DNA of 64,000 bases, taken from NCBI RefSeq assembly GCF_964204865.1, contig NC_135250.1, positions 2,666,001-2,730,000 on the forward strand. The letters are read 5' to 3'. The translations under genes and the position numbers were made by a program. This DNA comes from Styela clava. Taxonomy: Eukaryota; Chordata; Ascidiacea; Stolidobranchia; Styelidae. The notes below the pieces were generated by a model. The model saw only the letters and a list, made by a program, of their open reading frames with translations, was not told the origin of the DNA and did no database searches. Positions within the stretch are counted from its first letter, which is position 1. The number at the start of each line of letters is the position of its first letter. Positions 21,842-33,000 of the stretch are shown piece by piece.

Positions 21842-24800
21842 TTACAAAGCAACATTGTTCATTTCGGGCATATTACCCTGACAGATAGATCTGAACATTG
21901 ACACATTATTATTGTTACTTTCAAGCTCTGCTGCTTTGTGTCGCGCTAGAGTGATCACAGATTCTGGAACATCAGCCAATCGTGCTGCATGGAAGCCATA
22001 ACTTTTCGGACATGGTCCATCGGTCAATTTATACAGAAAAGTTAAAGTTTCTTTAGACGGGTCTTCGTTGTCAGCATCTTCATTTTCTACCATGCAAGCC
22101 ATGTGGCCTTGTTTCACATCTGCGTTGTCTTTTAAATCGTCAACAACGGTGTGATAATGAGTTGAAAAAATGGTCCTGCTTTTTATATTTGCAGCAATCT
22201 CTCGAACAACGGCTAAAGCAATCGCAGTGCCATCGTAAGTCGCTGTGCCACGGCCCAACTCATCCAAAAGCACGAGAGAATGTTTGGTTGCGTGTTTCAA
22301 AATCGCTGAAGTTTCACTCAATTCGACGTAAAATGTGCTTTCGCCAGACATGATACGGTCTGATGCCCCTAGTCTTGTAAAGACACGGTCGACCGGTGAT
22401 AGCCTACAGTGTTCAGCAGGAACATAGCACCCTAAATGTGCCAGCACCACAATAAGACCCACTTGTCTCATTAGAGTAGATTTGCCCCCCATATTAGGGC
22501 CAGTGAGGACCAAACAATTTGGATTGTTTGTGACATCATTATCATCACCTTGGCAACCGAGAAGAGTATCGTTAGGGATGAAATCATCACCAAAAAATGT
22601 ACGAGTCACGCATGGATGCCTTCCTGTCGAAATATCCAAAAATGGGGAGGTATTGGCACCTTTCCAAGACAGTATAGGCCGACACATTTGAATTTCACTA
22701 TTTTTGCAATACTCCGTTAGACTGAGCAATACGTCTAAAATAGATAAACACTGAACAGCGCTGTTCCACATTGCGAAATCCTGATCGAATTCACGAAATA
22801 TAATCGCCATGGTTTCACTTTGTGCAGAATCTCGTCGCGCTTCAGCGGCTTCCATTTCTTTCAAAAACTCTTCCGTTTCAGCAGTTCGAAAACTCTTAAA
22901 ACCTTTCCTTTGACCTGATATTGTATAACCGGATAAATTTTTCCGGTCCGCCACGTCTATTGGCATTTCCAATTGGTAACGTTTATTTCCAGTTCCTTTA
23001 TAAACGATGCTCGAGCACCCAATATGTTTTTTTTGTTCTTTCAAATAGCTATTCAGTTTCGCTTGTATATCAGCAATTTCATCTAATGCTGAGTCATATT
23101 CTGGATTGGCACCATGATTCGGCGTTATTTTACCTGTTTCAACAGCCTTTGTGTGATTAAAAGCTGTTTTCCAGCGCTTTAAAGTGTCAGACATATTCGG
23201 AAAATTTCCATTTCCGCTGGACAAACCCAATATTTTTTGTAGCAAAGAGGATCTGAAACTTTTCACTAAATCTTGGTGCCTTACTAGTAATTTATGAACA
23301 CATTCATAATTTTGTAAGATTGTTAAAAAATCTTCGATTTTCTTTTTACTGTATTTGTCTTCCTCATAAAGAACAGCTCTATTGTCAGGGTGGTCAGGTT
23401 TTTTCGAATCTTTCGAAAGAGAATGAATTTTCATCAACATTCTTTCTAAATCCGGCACCTTCTTTAGGACCTCGTTGGTTTCTGATACAAACTCTTGACA
23501 TCCCATTAAATCCTCAACAGCGTCTAATCGATCTGAGCAAACTTCGGGATTACAGGGGGGTGCACAGAGCCATTGGCGGAGCAAACGCTTACCGAAAGCA
23601 GTATGACAGTGGTCTAATCGCTCAATTAAAGTCCCTTCAGTACCTCCGTTGGTGTTTTCCAAAATTTCCAGGTTTGCTAAAGTAACACTATCAAGAATCA
23701 TTTTATTATCGCCTTTCGCAAAATTCGCAACAGCATCTTCAAGCTCTTGAGCAACATCTTGTGGATCTCCACTTTTCAGGGGCCTGTACTCAACAAACTG
23801 TTTCATTGAGATGACTTCATAATCAATCAAGCATTTTTTAAGATAAAACACACAAGCGCCAAACGCGCTTATCGCTAGCTCATAATTCTTTGCCGCTGAA
23901 AAGCTGACGGCTTCAGCGTCTTGCATCATACTTTTCAAAGCAGTGGGCCAATCATCCTCCCCGTTTTTCTCAAAATACCCCTCCGTTTTGAGAAATTTTA
24001 TCGTCTTTGTTGCGTCCCAAAATTGAGTTCCTGGTAATAATGGCTCTTGAAGAATCGAAGAAAGTCCGGAGCGAAGAATTTTCTGTAATGAAGCTGATAG
24101 GTGACCACGTTCAAATAAAATCTGGCAAGGGGTGTAGTGAGAGAGCATAGTACACAAAGAAGAGCAGTGGCGATCATCCGTAAATTGACCGATGTGAAAC
24201 AAACCAACAGAAGTGTCGATAAAACAGATTCCAAATTCACGACACACGTTAGAATTCACTCCTTCTTGGAAGTTATTTCCTCCTGAAGATTTTTCAGTGA
24301 CAGCTAAAAGAAAATTATTCCCGCTATGCATATTGCCACTACCTGGCCAGGATCCCAAACTTTGCGTTCCTCTTGTTACAATTCGACAAATTTCTCTTCT
24401 TAATGTTTTCTCTTGTTTTGACGGCATTTCCTTTTTGATTCGAATTGCATTTTGTTCCGGCGTTTCCGTCTGTTCCACACGAGCGACTTTATAACCTTTT
24501 TGTACGAGCGATTCGGAATAACGACCGAATGCTACTTCTGGAAATCCAGAATGTGCAAAAGACCCTCTCATATAAATGAGCCCCAATTCATTGACTCCTA
24601 CCACGGCATCCATGTGGTATAACTCATAAAACTTGCCAACTTTAAAACAAAATATCACATCAAAATGATCTACTTTCAATTTCCACCATTGGAACATAGC
24701 AGGCGTACATTTTTTTAAAAACTCTTGCGGAATTTTTAATGATGTTGAATCATAATCAGGGTCGTCCGTCTTTCTACCATGTTTGTCTCGTAAATTCTCT

Positions 24801-25870
24801 GGAAAAAGGAACTCCAATGTCTCATGTAAATACTTTGTAGTCTCTAAGTCATCTCCCATAGATCCTTCTGTCTCTGAAGCTTGGAATAATGATAATCGTG
24901 ACTTTGTTTGCTGGCACACAAGCGGAGTTCGAGATGTCGTACTGGCAGTTGGATTAAAAGCAGCAAGTTTTGAATTACTAGGTGTATTTGATATTTTTGA
25001 AGCGGGAAGCGAACCTTTTCTTTTTCGTTTTCGAGAATCTTTAATTGGTGAATCGTCAGGTTCGGATTCAGTAGCTAAATCGGAAGATTCTTCTCCAACA
25101 TCTTCATCACTTTCATCACTCTCGGATTCTTTATTCGGATCAAAATCTTCCTCTGAAACACAATCATCCTCATCTGAGTGAGTTTCGATTCTGCGTCGTT
25201 TCTTAGCTGCTTTTTTTACCGCCTTTCGTTTCGGTCTTTTTCCCTCTTCAATCTCCATGGAAACTTCATTGTTGCTACTAGCAACAGAATTGTCACACGC
25301 ATCAGCTAACACGTCATCTAAATCATCAGCAAAATCGTCAAAACTGTCCTCAAATTTAACAAGCAATTTTTCACGGCCTTCCACCCCCTTTTTTAAGGCC
25401 TCATCCCCCTTTTTTGTGGCCTCAATGACATCTAGATCTGGACTATAGAATTTTCCACCAATTTGAAAATCAAGAGATTGAGAACCGTTATATATTTCAA
25501 CATTTTTTGCCTCTACATAGGCATGAGTTACTGGATTGTCGAAAAACTGAACATGGATAAATTTCTTTTTCCCTTCCCTTCTTTCATGAACCCCGTCCGT
25601 GGGGTCATTGCAAACTATGCTAGGCCACCATGGGTAACCATCTAATTTAGCCCAAACAATATCACAAACATTGCATTCAATGGTTTTTGCTGGAACCATA
25701 GGAGAAAAAAATGGTGATTTCTTTGAAGGAATCTTTCCTTCAGATTTTGGGGTTAAAAACGTGTTTTTTGGTTTCAATGGAGTCCCAGAGTTTGATTTTG
25801 GTGAGCTCGTGCCATTTTCTTCTTTTTTGACAGACTTTGGGGAGAAAAAATGAAGCAATGTTTTCGGCAT
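21842..25870 (-). CDS. MSH6: DNA mismatch repair protein MSH6, single open exon
   Basis: The 1342-residue MutS homologue 6 pairs with MSH2 to recognise base mismatches and small loops in nuclear DNA. Residues 1-9 end in LLHFF, a PCNA-binding (PIP-like) motif whose usual first Gln is Pro here. A PWWP domain follows (GYPWWP at 78-83), then an acidic, basic-patch linker (KRPKRK at 211, KRKRK at 281) and the MutS core. The mismatch-reading FYE is at 414-416, Walker A GPNMGGKST at 1124-1132, the Walker B Asp-Glu at 1203-1204 and STHYH at 1236-1240. The start is an ATG and the length is close to human MSH6 (1360). The whole protein is one uninterrupted frame with all catalytic motifs intact, so it looks functional despite lacking introns. 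Confidence 0.97.
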   Translation of the reverse strand: MPKTLLHFFSPKSVKKEENGTSSPKSNSGTPLKPKNTFLTPKSEGKIPSKKSPFFSPMVPAKTIECNVCDIVWAKLDGYPWWPSIVCNDPTDGVHERREGKKKFIHVQFFDNPVTHAYVEAKNVEIYNGSQSLDFQIGGKFYSPDLDVIEATKKGDEALKKGVEGREKLLVKFEDSFDDFADDLDDVLADACDNSVASSNNEVSMEIEEGKRPKRKAVKKAAKKRRRIETHSDEDDCVSEEDFDPNKESESDESDEDVGEESSDLATESEPDDSPIKDSRKRKRKGSLPASKISNTPSNSKLAAFNPTASTTSRTPLVCQQTKSRLSLFQASETEGSMGDDLETTKYLHETLEFLFPENLRDKHGRKTDDPDYDSTSLKIPQEFLKKCTPAMFQWWKLKVDHFDVIFCFKVGKFYELYHMDAVVGVNELGLIYMRGSFAHSGFPEVAFGRYSESLVQKGYKVARVEQTETPEQNAIRIKKEMPSKQEKTLRREICRIVTRGTQSLGSWPGSGNMHSGNNFLLAVTEKSSGGNNFQEGVNSNVCREFGICFIDTSVGLFHIGQFTDDRHCSSLCTMLSHYTPCQILFERGHLSASLQKILRSGLSSILQEPLLPGTQFWDATKTIKFLKTEGYFEKNGEDDWPTALKSMMQDAEAVSFSAAKNYELAISAFGACVFYLKKCLIDYEVISMKQFVEYRPLKSGDPQDVAQELEDAVANFAKGDNKMILDSVTLANLEILENTNGGTEGTLIERLDHCHTAFGKRLLRQWLCAPPCNPEVCSDRLDAVEDLMGCQEFVSETNEVLKKVPDLERMLMKIHSLSKDSKKPDHPDNRAVLYEEDKYSKKKIEDFLTILQNYECVHKLLVRHQDLVKSFRSSLLQKILGLSSGNGNFPNMSDTLKRWKTAFNHTKAVETGKITPNHGANPEYDSALDEIADIQAKLNSYLKEQKKHIGCSSIVYKGTGNKRYQLEMPIDVADRKNLSGYTISGQRKGFKSFRTAETEEFLKEMEAAEARRDSAQSETMAIIFREFDQDFAMWNSAVQCLSILDVLLSLTEYCKNSEIQMCRPILSWKGANTSPFLDISTGRHPCVTRTFFGDDFIPNDTLLGCQGDDNDVTNNPNCLVLTGPNMGGKSTLMRQVGLIVVLAHLGCYVPAEHCRLSPVDRVFTRLGASDRIMSGESTFYVELSETSAILKHATKHSLVLLDELGRGTATYDGTAIALAVVREIAANIKSRTIFSTHYHTVVDDLKDNADVKQGHMACMVENEDADNEDPSKETLTFLYKLTDGPCPKSYGFHAARLADVPESVITLARHKAAELESNNNNVSMFRSICQGNMPEMNNVAL

Positions 25871-27514
25871 TTTATGGCCTATATTTTTACATTTATAAAC
25901 CTGCTAAACAAATGAATGGCTAAATTACAGCAATTACCAAGTTTGGGTGATGAAAACTTTCATGTATTTTCCATTGTATGTGAAATAAAAGCAAAGTCCT
26001 GTGGAAGTTTACTAAAAAATTATTGATAAGGCAATAAAAGTTTTATTTATTTAAATCCTGGGATTTCACCAAAAATGTGATAGACAAATGGATTAACTCA
26101 AGGCTTTAATGGCATCGCTGATTCTGTGATTGCAATTTTGAAATTAGAAAATTGTTAAGTATGTCACTGCTTATGTCTGTATGTTACTGTTTTAAGATGT
26201 TACCTGACACTTATGCATTGTACTGCTTCAAAATTGAATGCCTGGGCAACTGAGAACTAACAAATATATGACTCCGGAATTATGTGAATATTCAATCTGA
26301 AATCGCTTACTAAACTGACGTAGCATTTATAATTATTATTACACAGAGTGACTGATAAACATATAGCGATAAAACATAAGCAAAGCCCCCATAGTACATA
26401 GCGTTGCGCCTAAGTTCTAGCCAGATACCGGTAATATCGGTTTAGAACCCGTACAGTGGCAGAGTGGTATGTAGGGTCACTCAACGACTCAAAGTACAGA
26501 AGTATGAGCTCAACTCACCTGCTGACTTTTTCGCATAAATTTGTTGAATTCAAAAAATCAATATTTACGTATGAGCTTATTCATCAGTCTGTCCGCCGGG
26601 AGCACCATAGCCGTGAAAAATTATCGGTACGGCAGTAAAAGCAGATGCAAACGCATTGCCAAATTCCCTGGTACACCTGCTGCAAGATTCCCGCCAGTGG
26701 TGCCGATTTCACGGAGTCCAAACCGATTGGCGCGCTTGTCTAGTTGTCGATAACGGCATCCGTGACATACCTTGCGACGGTATCATTGTTTGTTGGTAAA
26801 ATAAACTATTTGTATGATTACCACAACTATGTTTGTGGTGTGTCTTGCTTAAGTGATGTAACTACCCTAAAATATAAATGGATAAGAGTATTGGAATATA
26901 ACCAGTTTTGCTTGCCACCACAAATCTTGCTAGGGACTAACTGCTTTTCCTTTAGTTTATTTTAAACTCAGTAAAGTCTTTATTTTGCACATGCCAACTT
27001 ACTGAAGACCAAATGGCGAATTACCAAGCATTTAACCTTAAACGTCAATATTGTCCAGAATACGTTCATACAATTTATCCACTCTCTCCTCTCCCTAATG
27101 AAAACAATTTATTGGAAGACCTTTTCAATTGGGTGAAACCAAGTATCACGAGACAAGACATATGAATTAGAGTTTATTCTAGTTTGATACATCAAAAATA
27201 GGACAGGAAATAACATCCATCACACATGAGGGACAATTTACAAGACGGGCACAAGAATATTTGTCCTTTGCTAAAGCAGGTAGTCTGAAGTAGAACACAA
27301 CATTTGTCATAAGTTTTTTGGTTTGGATCGAAATTGTAAAATAATTTTGTAATCTTCTTATCAATCATAATATGTTCAATATATACAACAATTGCATTTC
27401 TTTTGATCTGGGACTCTAGAATGGTTTAGTTGAAAAATCATGGAGATTCAGATTACCATGAAAAAGAAAAGGCTATCAACAAGTTAACATTTAACAGACT
27501 GAGCAAGAAAATTG

Positions 27515-27624
27515 GAAGCTCCCGAAGTATGTGCACCAAGATGGCGCACAACCTGAACATAGTATGTGTACCAGGTTAGGGTTCAGGTTGTGCACCACCT
27601 TTGTGCACATTCTTCGGGAGCACC
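27515..27624. mobile_element. Family 1 MITE, 110-bp short form
   Basis: Ends GAAGCTCCCGAAGTATGTG and TTCTTCGGGAGCACC. Flanks GAAAATTG and GAAAATTC match 7 of 8. The interior is different and shorter: GCGCACAACCTGAACATAG and its near inverse around GGTTAGGGTTCAGG. Confidence 0.85.
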
Positions 27625-27670
27625 GAAAATTCGAAAAAAACTGACTTAAGAAAATTTGAACTATGTAGAC

Positions 27671-27958
27671 CAGGGTGGTCCAAATCCAGGCCCGTGGGCC
27701 ACCGCTTCATTATCAGTGTCCCGCGTCACATTTGAAGTGGAATTAAAATATCGCATTTAGTGTTGTTTCGTCATAAAATTAACCAAAAAATCTTCTGACA
27801 TATTGTTGCATCACTAATGTCACTGAATTGACTAGTGTTATGGCATGCTGAGGCAACTAGCGAAGTTAAACGAGCAAAGTTCTTGACACTATCGTGGCCC
27901 GTGAACAATGCAAAAGTAATTTTGTGGCCCGCGGAGCTGCCAATCTTGGACCACCCTG
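27671..27958. mobile_element. Non-autonomous hAT-like element with exact 8-bp target duplication
   Basis: Inverted ends CAGGGTGGTCCAAATC and CTTGGACCACCCTG. Exact ATGTAGAC repeats flank it (27663-27670, 27959-27966). The interior shares GTGGCCCGTGAACAATGC and AGGCAACTAGCGAAG with the older copy at 8402-8990. Confidence 0.92.
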
Positions 27959-28018
27959 ATGTAGACAACACCATTAGCAATCAAGCTGCGGTAAGTATGA
28001 GTATGAAGCAAATTCTTG

Positions 28019-28103
28019 GGTGCTCAGGAAGTACAACCGTAACCTGGTACCCATACTATGTTCAGGCTGTGCGCCATCCTGGTACGAATACTTCAGGAGC
28101 ACC
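28019..28103. mobile_element. Family 1 MITE, 85-bp minimal form, exact target duplication
   Basis: Ends GGTGCTCAGGAAGTAC and AATACTTCAGGAGCACC. Flanked by exact AATTCTTG repeats (28011-28018, 28104-28111). The interior ACTATGTTCAGGCTGTGCG matches the 110-bp form. Confidence 0.85.
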
Positions 28104-28309
28104 AATTCTTGAGCACTACATTACACTGACAACAACAAAACAAAAAAGGAAAGAAGATCAATAGGAAACATGTAACAGTATATATGAATAATAAAGTGAG
28201 CACACAGTTCACCCATGAGTACTTCTCATAAGTGAAATTGCTAATAGCTATCACCACAACACAAATTCCAAAAATTTAGTTTTTTGTTTTAGGAAATTTG
28301 TTCAACTCA

Positions 28310-28410
28310 GAAGCAAGGCAGATTAATTCATCGAGCATGCTAATATAAAAATTTGCGGAAATAAGAAACGATAATGAGAGATGACCTCACGGTGGTGGGC
28401 AGTTTTAATA
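28310..28410. repeat. Direct repeat, first copy
   Basis: Shares AAGCARRGCAGATTAA, GCGGAAATAAGAAAC and ATAATGAGAGATGACCT with 28685-28785. Local duplication with about 375 bp spacing. Confidence 0.7.
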
Positions 28411-28684
28411 TTTCTTCACGGATAAAAGGATATACAAAAGTTCCTAAGTATGGACTTAGATGTGTTTGGCCAACCTAGAATAATGGGGTTTACAGTTGTT
28501 ATGAAACTCTTTTAACTTTGAAACAATCTCTCCAAACTGGACTTCTCCACTGAAATTTGGGTCGTCTCTTTCACAAAGAGGCCTTAAGAACAAACTGACA
28601 CATTTCGCCTCGAATCACTCATTCATTCGAAGCTTACTCTGACTAGGCGATGGCGTCCCAATTAACGTCAAGAACACTCACTCA

Positions 28685-28785
28685 GAAGCAAAGCAGATTA
28701 ACTTAACAAACATGCTTATGATAAAAATTCGCGGAAATAAGAAACAATAATGAGAGATGACCTTAGTGTGGTGTGACCAGTTCTT
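28685..28785. repeat. Direct repeat, second copy
   Basis: Partner of 28310-28410 in the same orientation. Confidence 0.7.
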
Positions 28786-29458
28786 ATCGTTTGTTCTGAA
28801 TTGCTTTTTACAAGTATCTTTGAGCAAACAGATTGTACAACAACAAAGAGCATGCTCTATTGACTATATAAGAAAAATAATAAAATAGAACAATGGAAAG
28901 CAAGAAGATAAATATAGCATGTTGTTACGACTTTATATCCTATTAAAAAAGCTTGATATGTAATAGTTACTGTTATTAAAATTTGATACTTTGTAATTCA
29001 TAGCTGGGTCCGAACCGAAATTTTCTACAATCACCATCAGTAATTGGAGTTTATTGTGAATTTGTTGAGACGCCACAATTTTGGTTGACACGTTAGGATA
29101 CTTTGGGAAGTCTTAATAAAAGCATAGCATTGTTTGAAAATATTATTCTGCTAACAATGTGGGCATATGTAATTTAGAGCTTAACTTTTTGCAATCATAA
29201 TTCGCTTTTAAAAAACAATTCAGCCATAAAAAACATTTCCAAGAAAAGTTTCTTAAAAAAAGGTCATGCTAAGAAATTAATGGTCTCCGAGCCAAGTTCT
29301 AGGCGACAACGAAAGTGCCAAGAGTTGCAGAAACTATAAGGAAATATAATGTAGAATTGTGCGTCAGTAAATACCAGACATAAGAATTAAGAAGTCGGCT
29401 ATCTAAGCAAAATTACCAGTAACCATGTGAATGCTGAGAGATAGTGGGAATATGAGGA

Positions 29459-29732
29459 AGTGGTTCCCTTAATCTTAAATGGCTCGTGGCCCCTCTCTGT
29501 GAGCTTTTAGCACTCATTACCCCCCTGTTTATCAATCCAGTGGTATTTATAGCGTTATTTTGATAGTTAGAACTCTAATTCCATTATGTTTCAACAATTC
29601 ATGCTCAACAAAATGAAAACACCCTGTGAAAAACCTTATCAAGCAATGAAACTTGGAAGAACAGGGAGTTTTCTTGTAGTAAAAAATCGAATCAGTTTTG
29701 CGCTTATGTGACCCCCGGTTGGGAACATCTAC
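29459..29732. mobile_element. Family 3 hAT-like element
   Basis: Ends AGTGGTTCCC and GGGAACATCTAC. Flanks TATGAGGA and TATAAGGA match 7 of 8. The body matches 20509-20779 and 51619-51997. Confidence 0.75.
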
Positions 29733-29823
29733 TATAAGGAATTATAACATAGAATTATGTGACAGTAAATACTAGTTGATGTTCATGTCAATAAGAATTG
29801 CAAATTGCAGACAACTAGGCATT

Positions 29824-30035
29824 TTATTCAGTTTGGGAATCAGCAGATGGCTCATCAACTATAGGAGATTGGAAATATATTGGGTTATATTTTGTGGAGT
29901 TCTCGAGTCCAGATAACGGGGTTCTTGGAATGATATCGGGGTTATTTTCCTTATCACCGCCTTCAAGTTTCGGGAAAAGAAATGTAGGAGTTGAAGACTT
30001 CTCGGCCTCTACGTCAAAGGTTACATTTGCGGCAT
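29824..30035 (-). CDS. KIF4-like exon 3 (C-terminal tail, stop)
   Basis: 212 nt after a CTTTTTTAG acceptor. It encodes DAANVTFDVEAEKSS...PRTPLSGLENS...DSQTE then TAA. The stop codon lies inside an AATAAA hexamer (29823-29828, minus strand). Confidence 0.8.
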
Positions 30036-33000
30036 CTAAAAAAGAGTTTTGAAAATTGTTTAATTTAAAAAAAGTCTTGATCAGGGGAGTAGCCAGAGGA
30101 TGAGGGGGTACTGAAAATTTCTTATTGCTAAGTTGGACCGTCGGAGGTCGGGAAATGTAGGTTTTTAGGAGTGTTAAGGGTGTAAAAAGGTTCCAAGCTA
30201 AAAAAATTGGGTGTTACCGAAGTATGCGAACCAAGATGGCGGACATCGGAACGTAACATGGTTGATAGGTTAGGGTTAGGCGATAATTTTTCTCCAATTT
30301 TCCTTGTTTTAGTCCTATTATCAGTTCGAAGACTAGCCAAGAGCCTCCCGTAGTATTCATACCTAAAATTATGGCCTAACCCTAACTTAGTACACATGTA
30401 ACATTCCGATGTTCGCCATCTTGGTTCGCATACTTCGGGAGCCCCAAAATCTGCTATGTATGAGACAGAAAAATTCCCCTCGCCCCCCCACCCCTGTGTC
30501 TGATTGAAACTTTTTGAAATCTAGAGATTTGTTTATGATTGGACTACGCAAAAAAATGGAGTCTTTACTATAAATACAGTTTTTGTATTCACAAATCACA
30601 AATTGAACCTATTCAAGAGCCAAGTACCGGACTGCGATAAAATTTATTATATCCGATATAGTAAATTTTTGAATTTTAGAATAAATTGGAACAAACTAGG
30701 GACTATGAGAATAAATTGGGAATTTGGAGACGTCAGACAAGCTGATCTAATCGTGGGAAATCTGAAATGGTAACAAACAACAAAGAGAAAACAGTCACCC
30801 TTTTAAATATGTGTATTACATGAAGATAAAGGATTTTATATAATTTTCCATATGAATCTGCCTCCAATTTAAATATATTCGATAAAAGATTTTTTCAGAA
30901 TATATTCGGAATAGCGAAATATTCGGTTTCGACCATCCCAGGCCGCACCAAATGGATGGGAAGCAAAAACAATATTAAATGTACTAACCATTTATCATTC
31001 CTTCTCCTTGATTATAGCACGCTGATCCGACATCTGAACAACTGCAATTCTTTCCGCATTTGCTGTTCCGTTTAACACACCCACACAAAGAATCTGAAAT
31101 GAAATTATAGATGTATTATTCGCCACGATGTGACAAAACAAGGATTTGACTTGATTTAATAAGTCTACCCCGCAAAATTGACGGTACACCAAAGGAGAAA
31201 AAAGTCAATAAGGTTCAATCATGTTGCAAACAACAGCCAACTCCTGAACTCCCTCCCTACCTTACTATGTGATGTGAAAACAAATTTTCGATACAACAAA
31301 CTATTTGTACACAAAAAGGTACTCCCGTAGTATGGTGACCGTACATTTGAACCCATGTGTATATCCACGGGTTCAATCTATATGCGGGTGCTAAAACCCA
31401 TGGGTTAGGGTTAGTATGAGTTCAACTATCCGAAAAACAAAAAAAATCCCATAGGTGCAATAGCATACAGGTGCAATTATCATGGGTTCAAATGTACGTG
31501 GGTTCAAATGTAATGGAACCCCGTAGTATATGTACCAAGTTAGGGTTAGGTCATGATTGTTAGGTCATGATTTTATTCTTATTTTCCTTATTTAGTTCAT
31601 TAGAAGTTCGGGGACTGGCTGTGTTAGCCAAGTGAATATACCCTGCCTATAGGCTTCCGTCCCTTTACACAACTTGATGTATAGTAGGCGAATAAAATTA
31701 GTTACATCTATATTGGTACACACACTTCTTTTGGGCACTCATAAAAATAGTAAATCGTTACTCGTACAAATATGATTTACTTCATGGGATAGCCTAATCA
31801 CTCTCCCAAAGGAAAACACAAATCATTGATACTACGAAGAACGAACCATACAACCACAAAAACAGCAGATCACTTACTTTTACAACGAAACTTGGATTTG
31901 GAGCATTTACATCCAGAAACAACACCGGTTCTTCTCCTTTTTTTCTTGGGAGTTGGTGCGTATTCTGAATCTGTGTCCTCCTCATCCAGTTCAAAGGTTT
32001 CATCTTGTTCTTCAAAAATATCTTCAACAGACTTGTCAATAAGCTTGATCGGCATAAAAAATGATTGGTTTTTCCCTGGCGAAGGAGCGGAAGTTGACGA
32101 AGCACGTTTCTCCAATAACTTTTTATGTAATATGTTCCGTTCTTGCTTGAGAAGTTTATTTTCTTTTTGATATTTTGAAATTTCAGTTTGGCTGTTATCG
32201 GGAGTTTCGCGGAAACTATTTGACTTCGAAAATGTGCATTCTGCGAGCAAATCTGAGACCTGAACCGCATGGCTTTGTTGCAATAAAGTTTTATCCATCT
32301 CATGTCTGTTGATAGTTTGTCGTAGTTGATTTTGAAGATCTCTCACTATTTCTTCTGCGGCCTCACGTTCCCGTTTCATATTTGCGGCCTCGTCTTTCTG
32401 TAGAGAGTTCTCAATTTTGGCATCCACTGCTAACTTCATTAAATATTTGATAGCATATTTAGCATCAACAAGAGTTCCAATATTTGCCCATTTTGTGTTC
32501 GAGTTTAAATGCTCTTTCGCTTCTGATAATTTATTCTGTAAACTCTGAATATGAGCACTTTTTAATTCTATTTCTTGCCGAATCTCGAGCTTTCTGTTTG
32601 AGCCTCGTATATCAGTTTCAGCATCGAATGTTCGTCTCCGCTTCTTCGGCGAATCTGTACACTCTTTCAACTCTTTTGCCAATGCAGTACGATCGTTAAT
32701 AAGCACTTTTTCATGATGTTCAACCTCTCTTATGCTGGTACGAACTTCAATTTCCTCATCCAACCACACTCTTATTTTTGGTCCTATGGTTTCCATGGTC
32801 CGCTTTTCTGAAGCTTTACGTTTTGAGGCAGCAGCCTCCCTTCTGCTCAAAGCTTCTTTAAGGCGTTTGTTGGCCGCGGCTGCTTCTTCCGTTTTTCTTC
32901 TTAAGATTGCCTTCTGTTTATCGTACGTTCTTTCCAGTTTCACGTATTCGAAATTACGCTTCCTGTTCTTTTCTTGGAGTTGTTTGACTTCCTTTGTTTT

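Larger units (their letters stand above)
25871..29823. other. Intergenic region between KIF4 3' end and MSH6 start
   Basis: It probably holds the MSH6 promoter. A conspicuously GC-richer block of about 200 bp lies at 26580-26780. The rest is short elements (27515, 27671, 28019, 29459) and a diverged direct repeat (28310-28410 with 28685-28785). No gene recognised. Confidence 0.5.
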
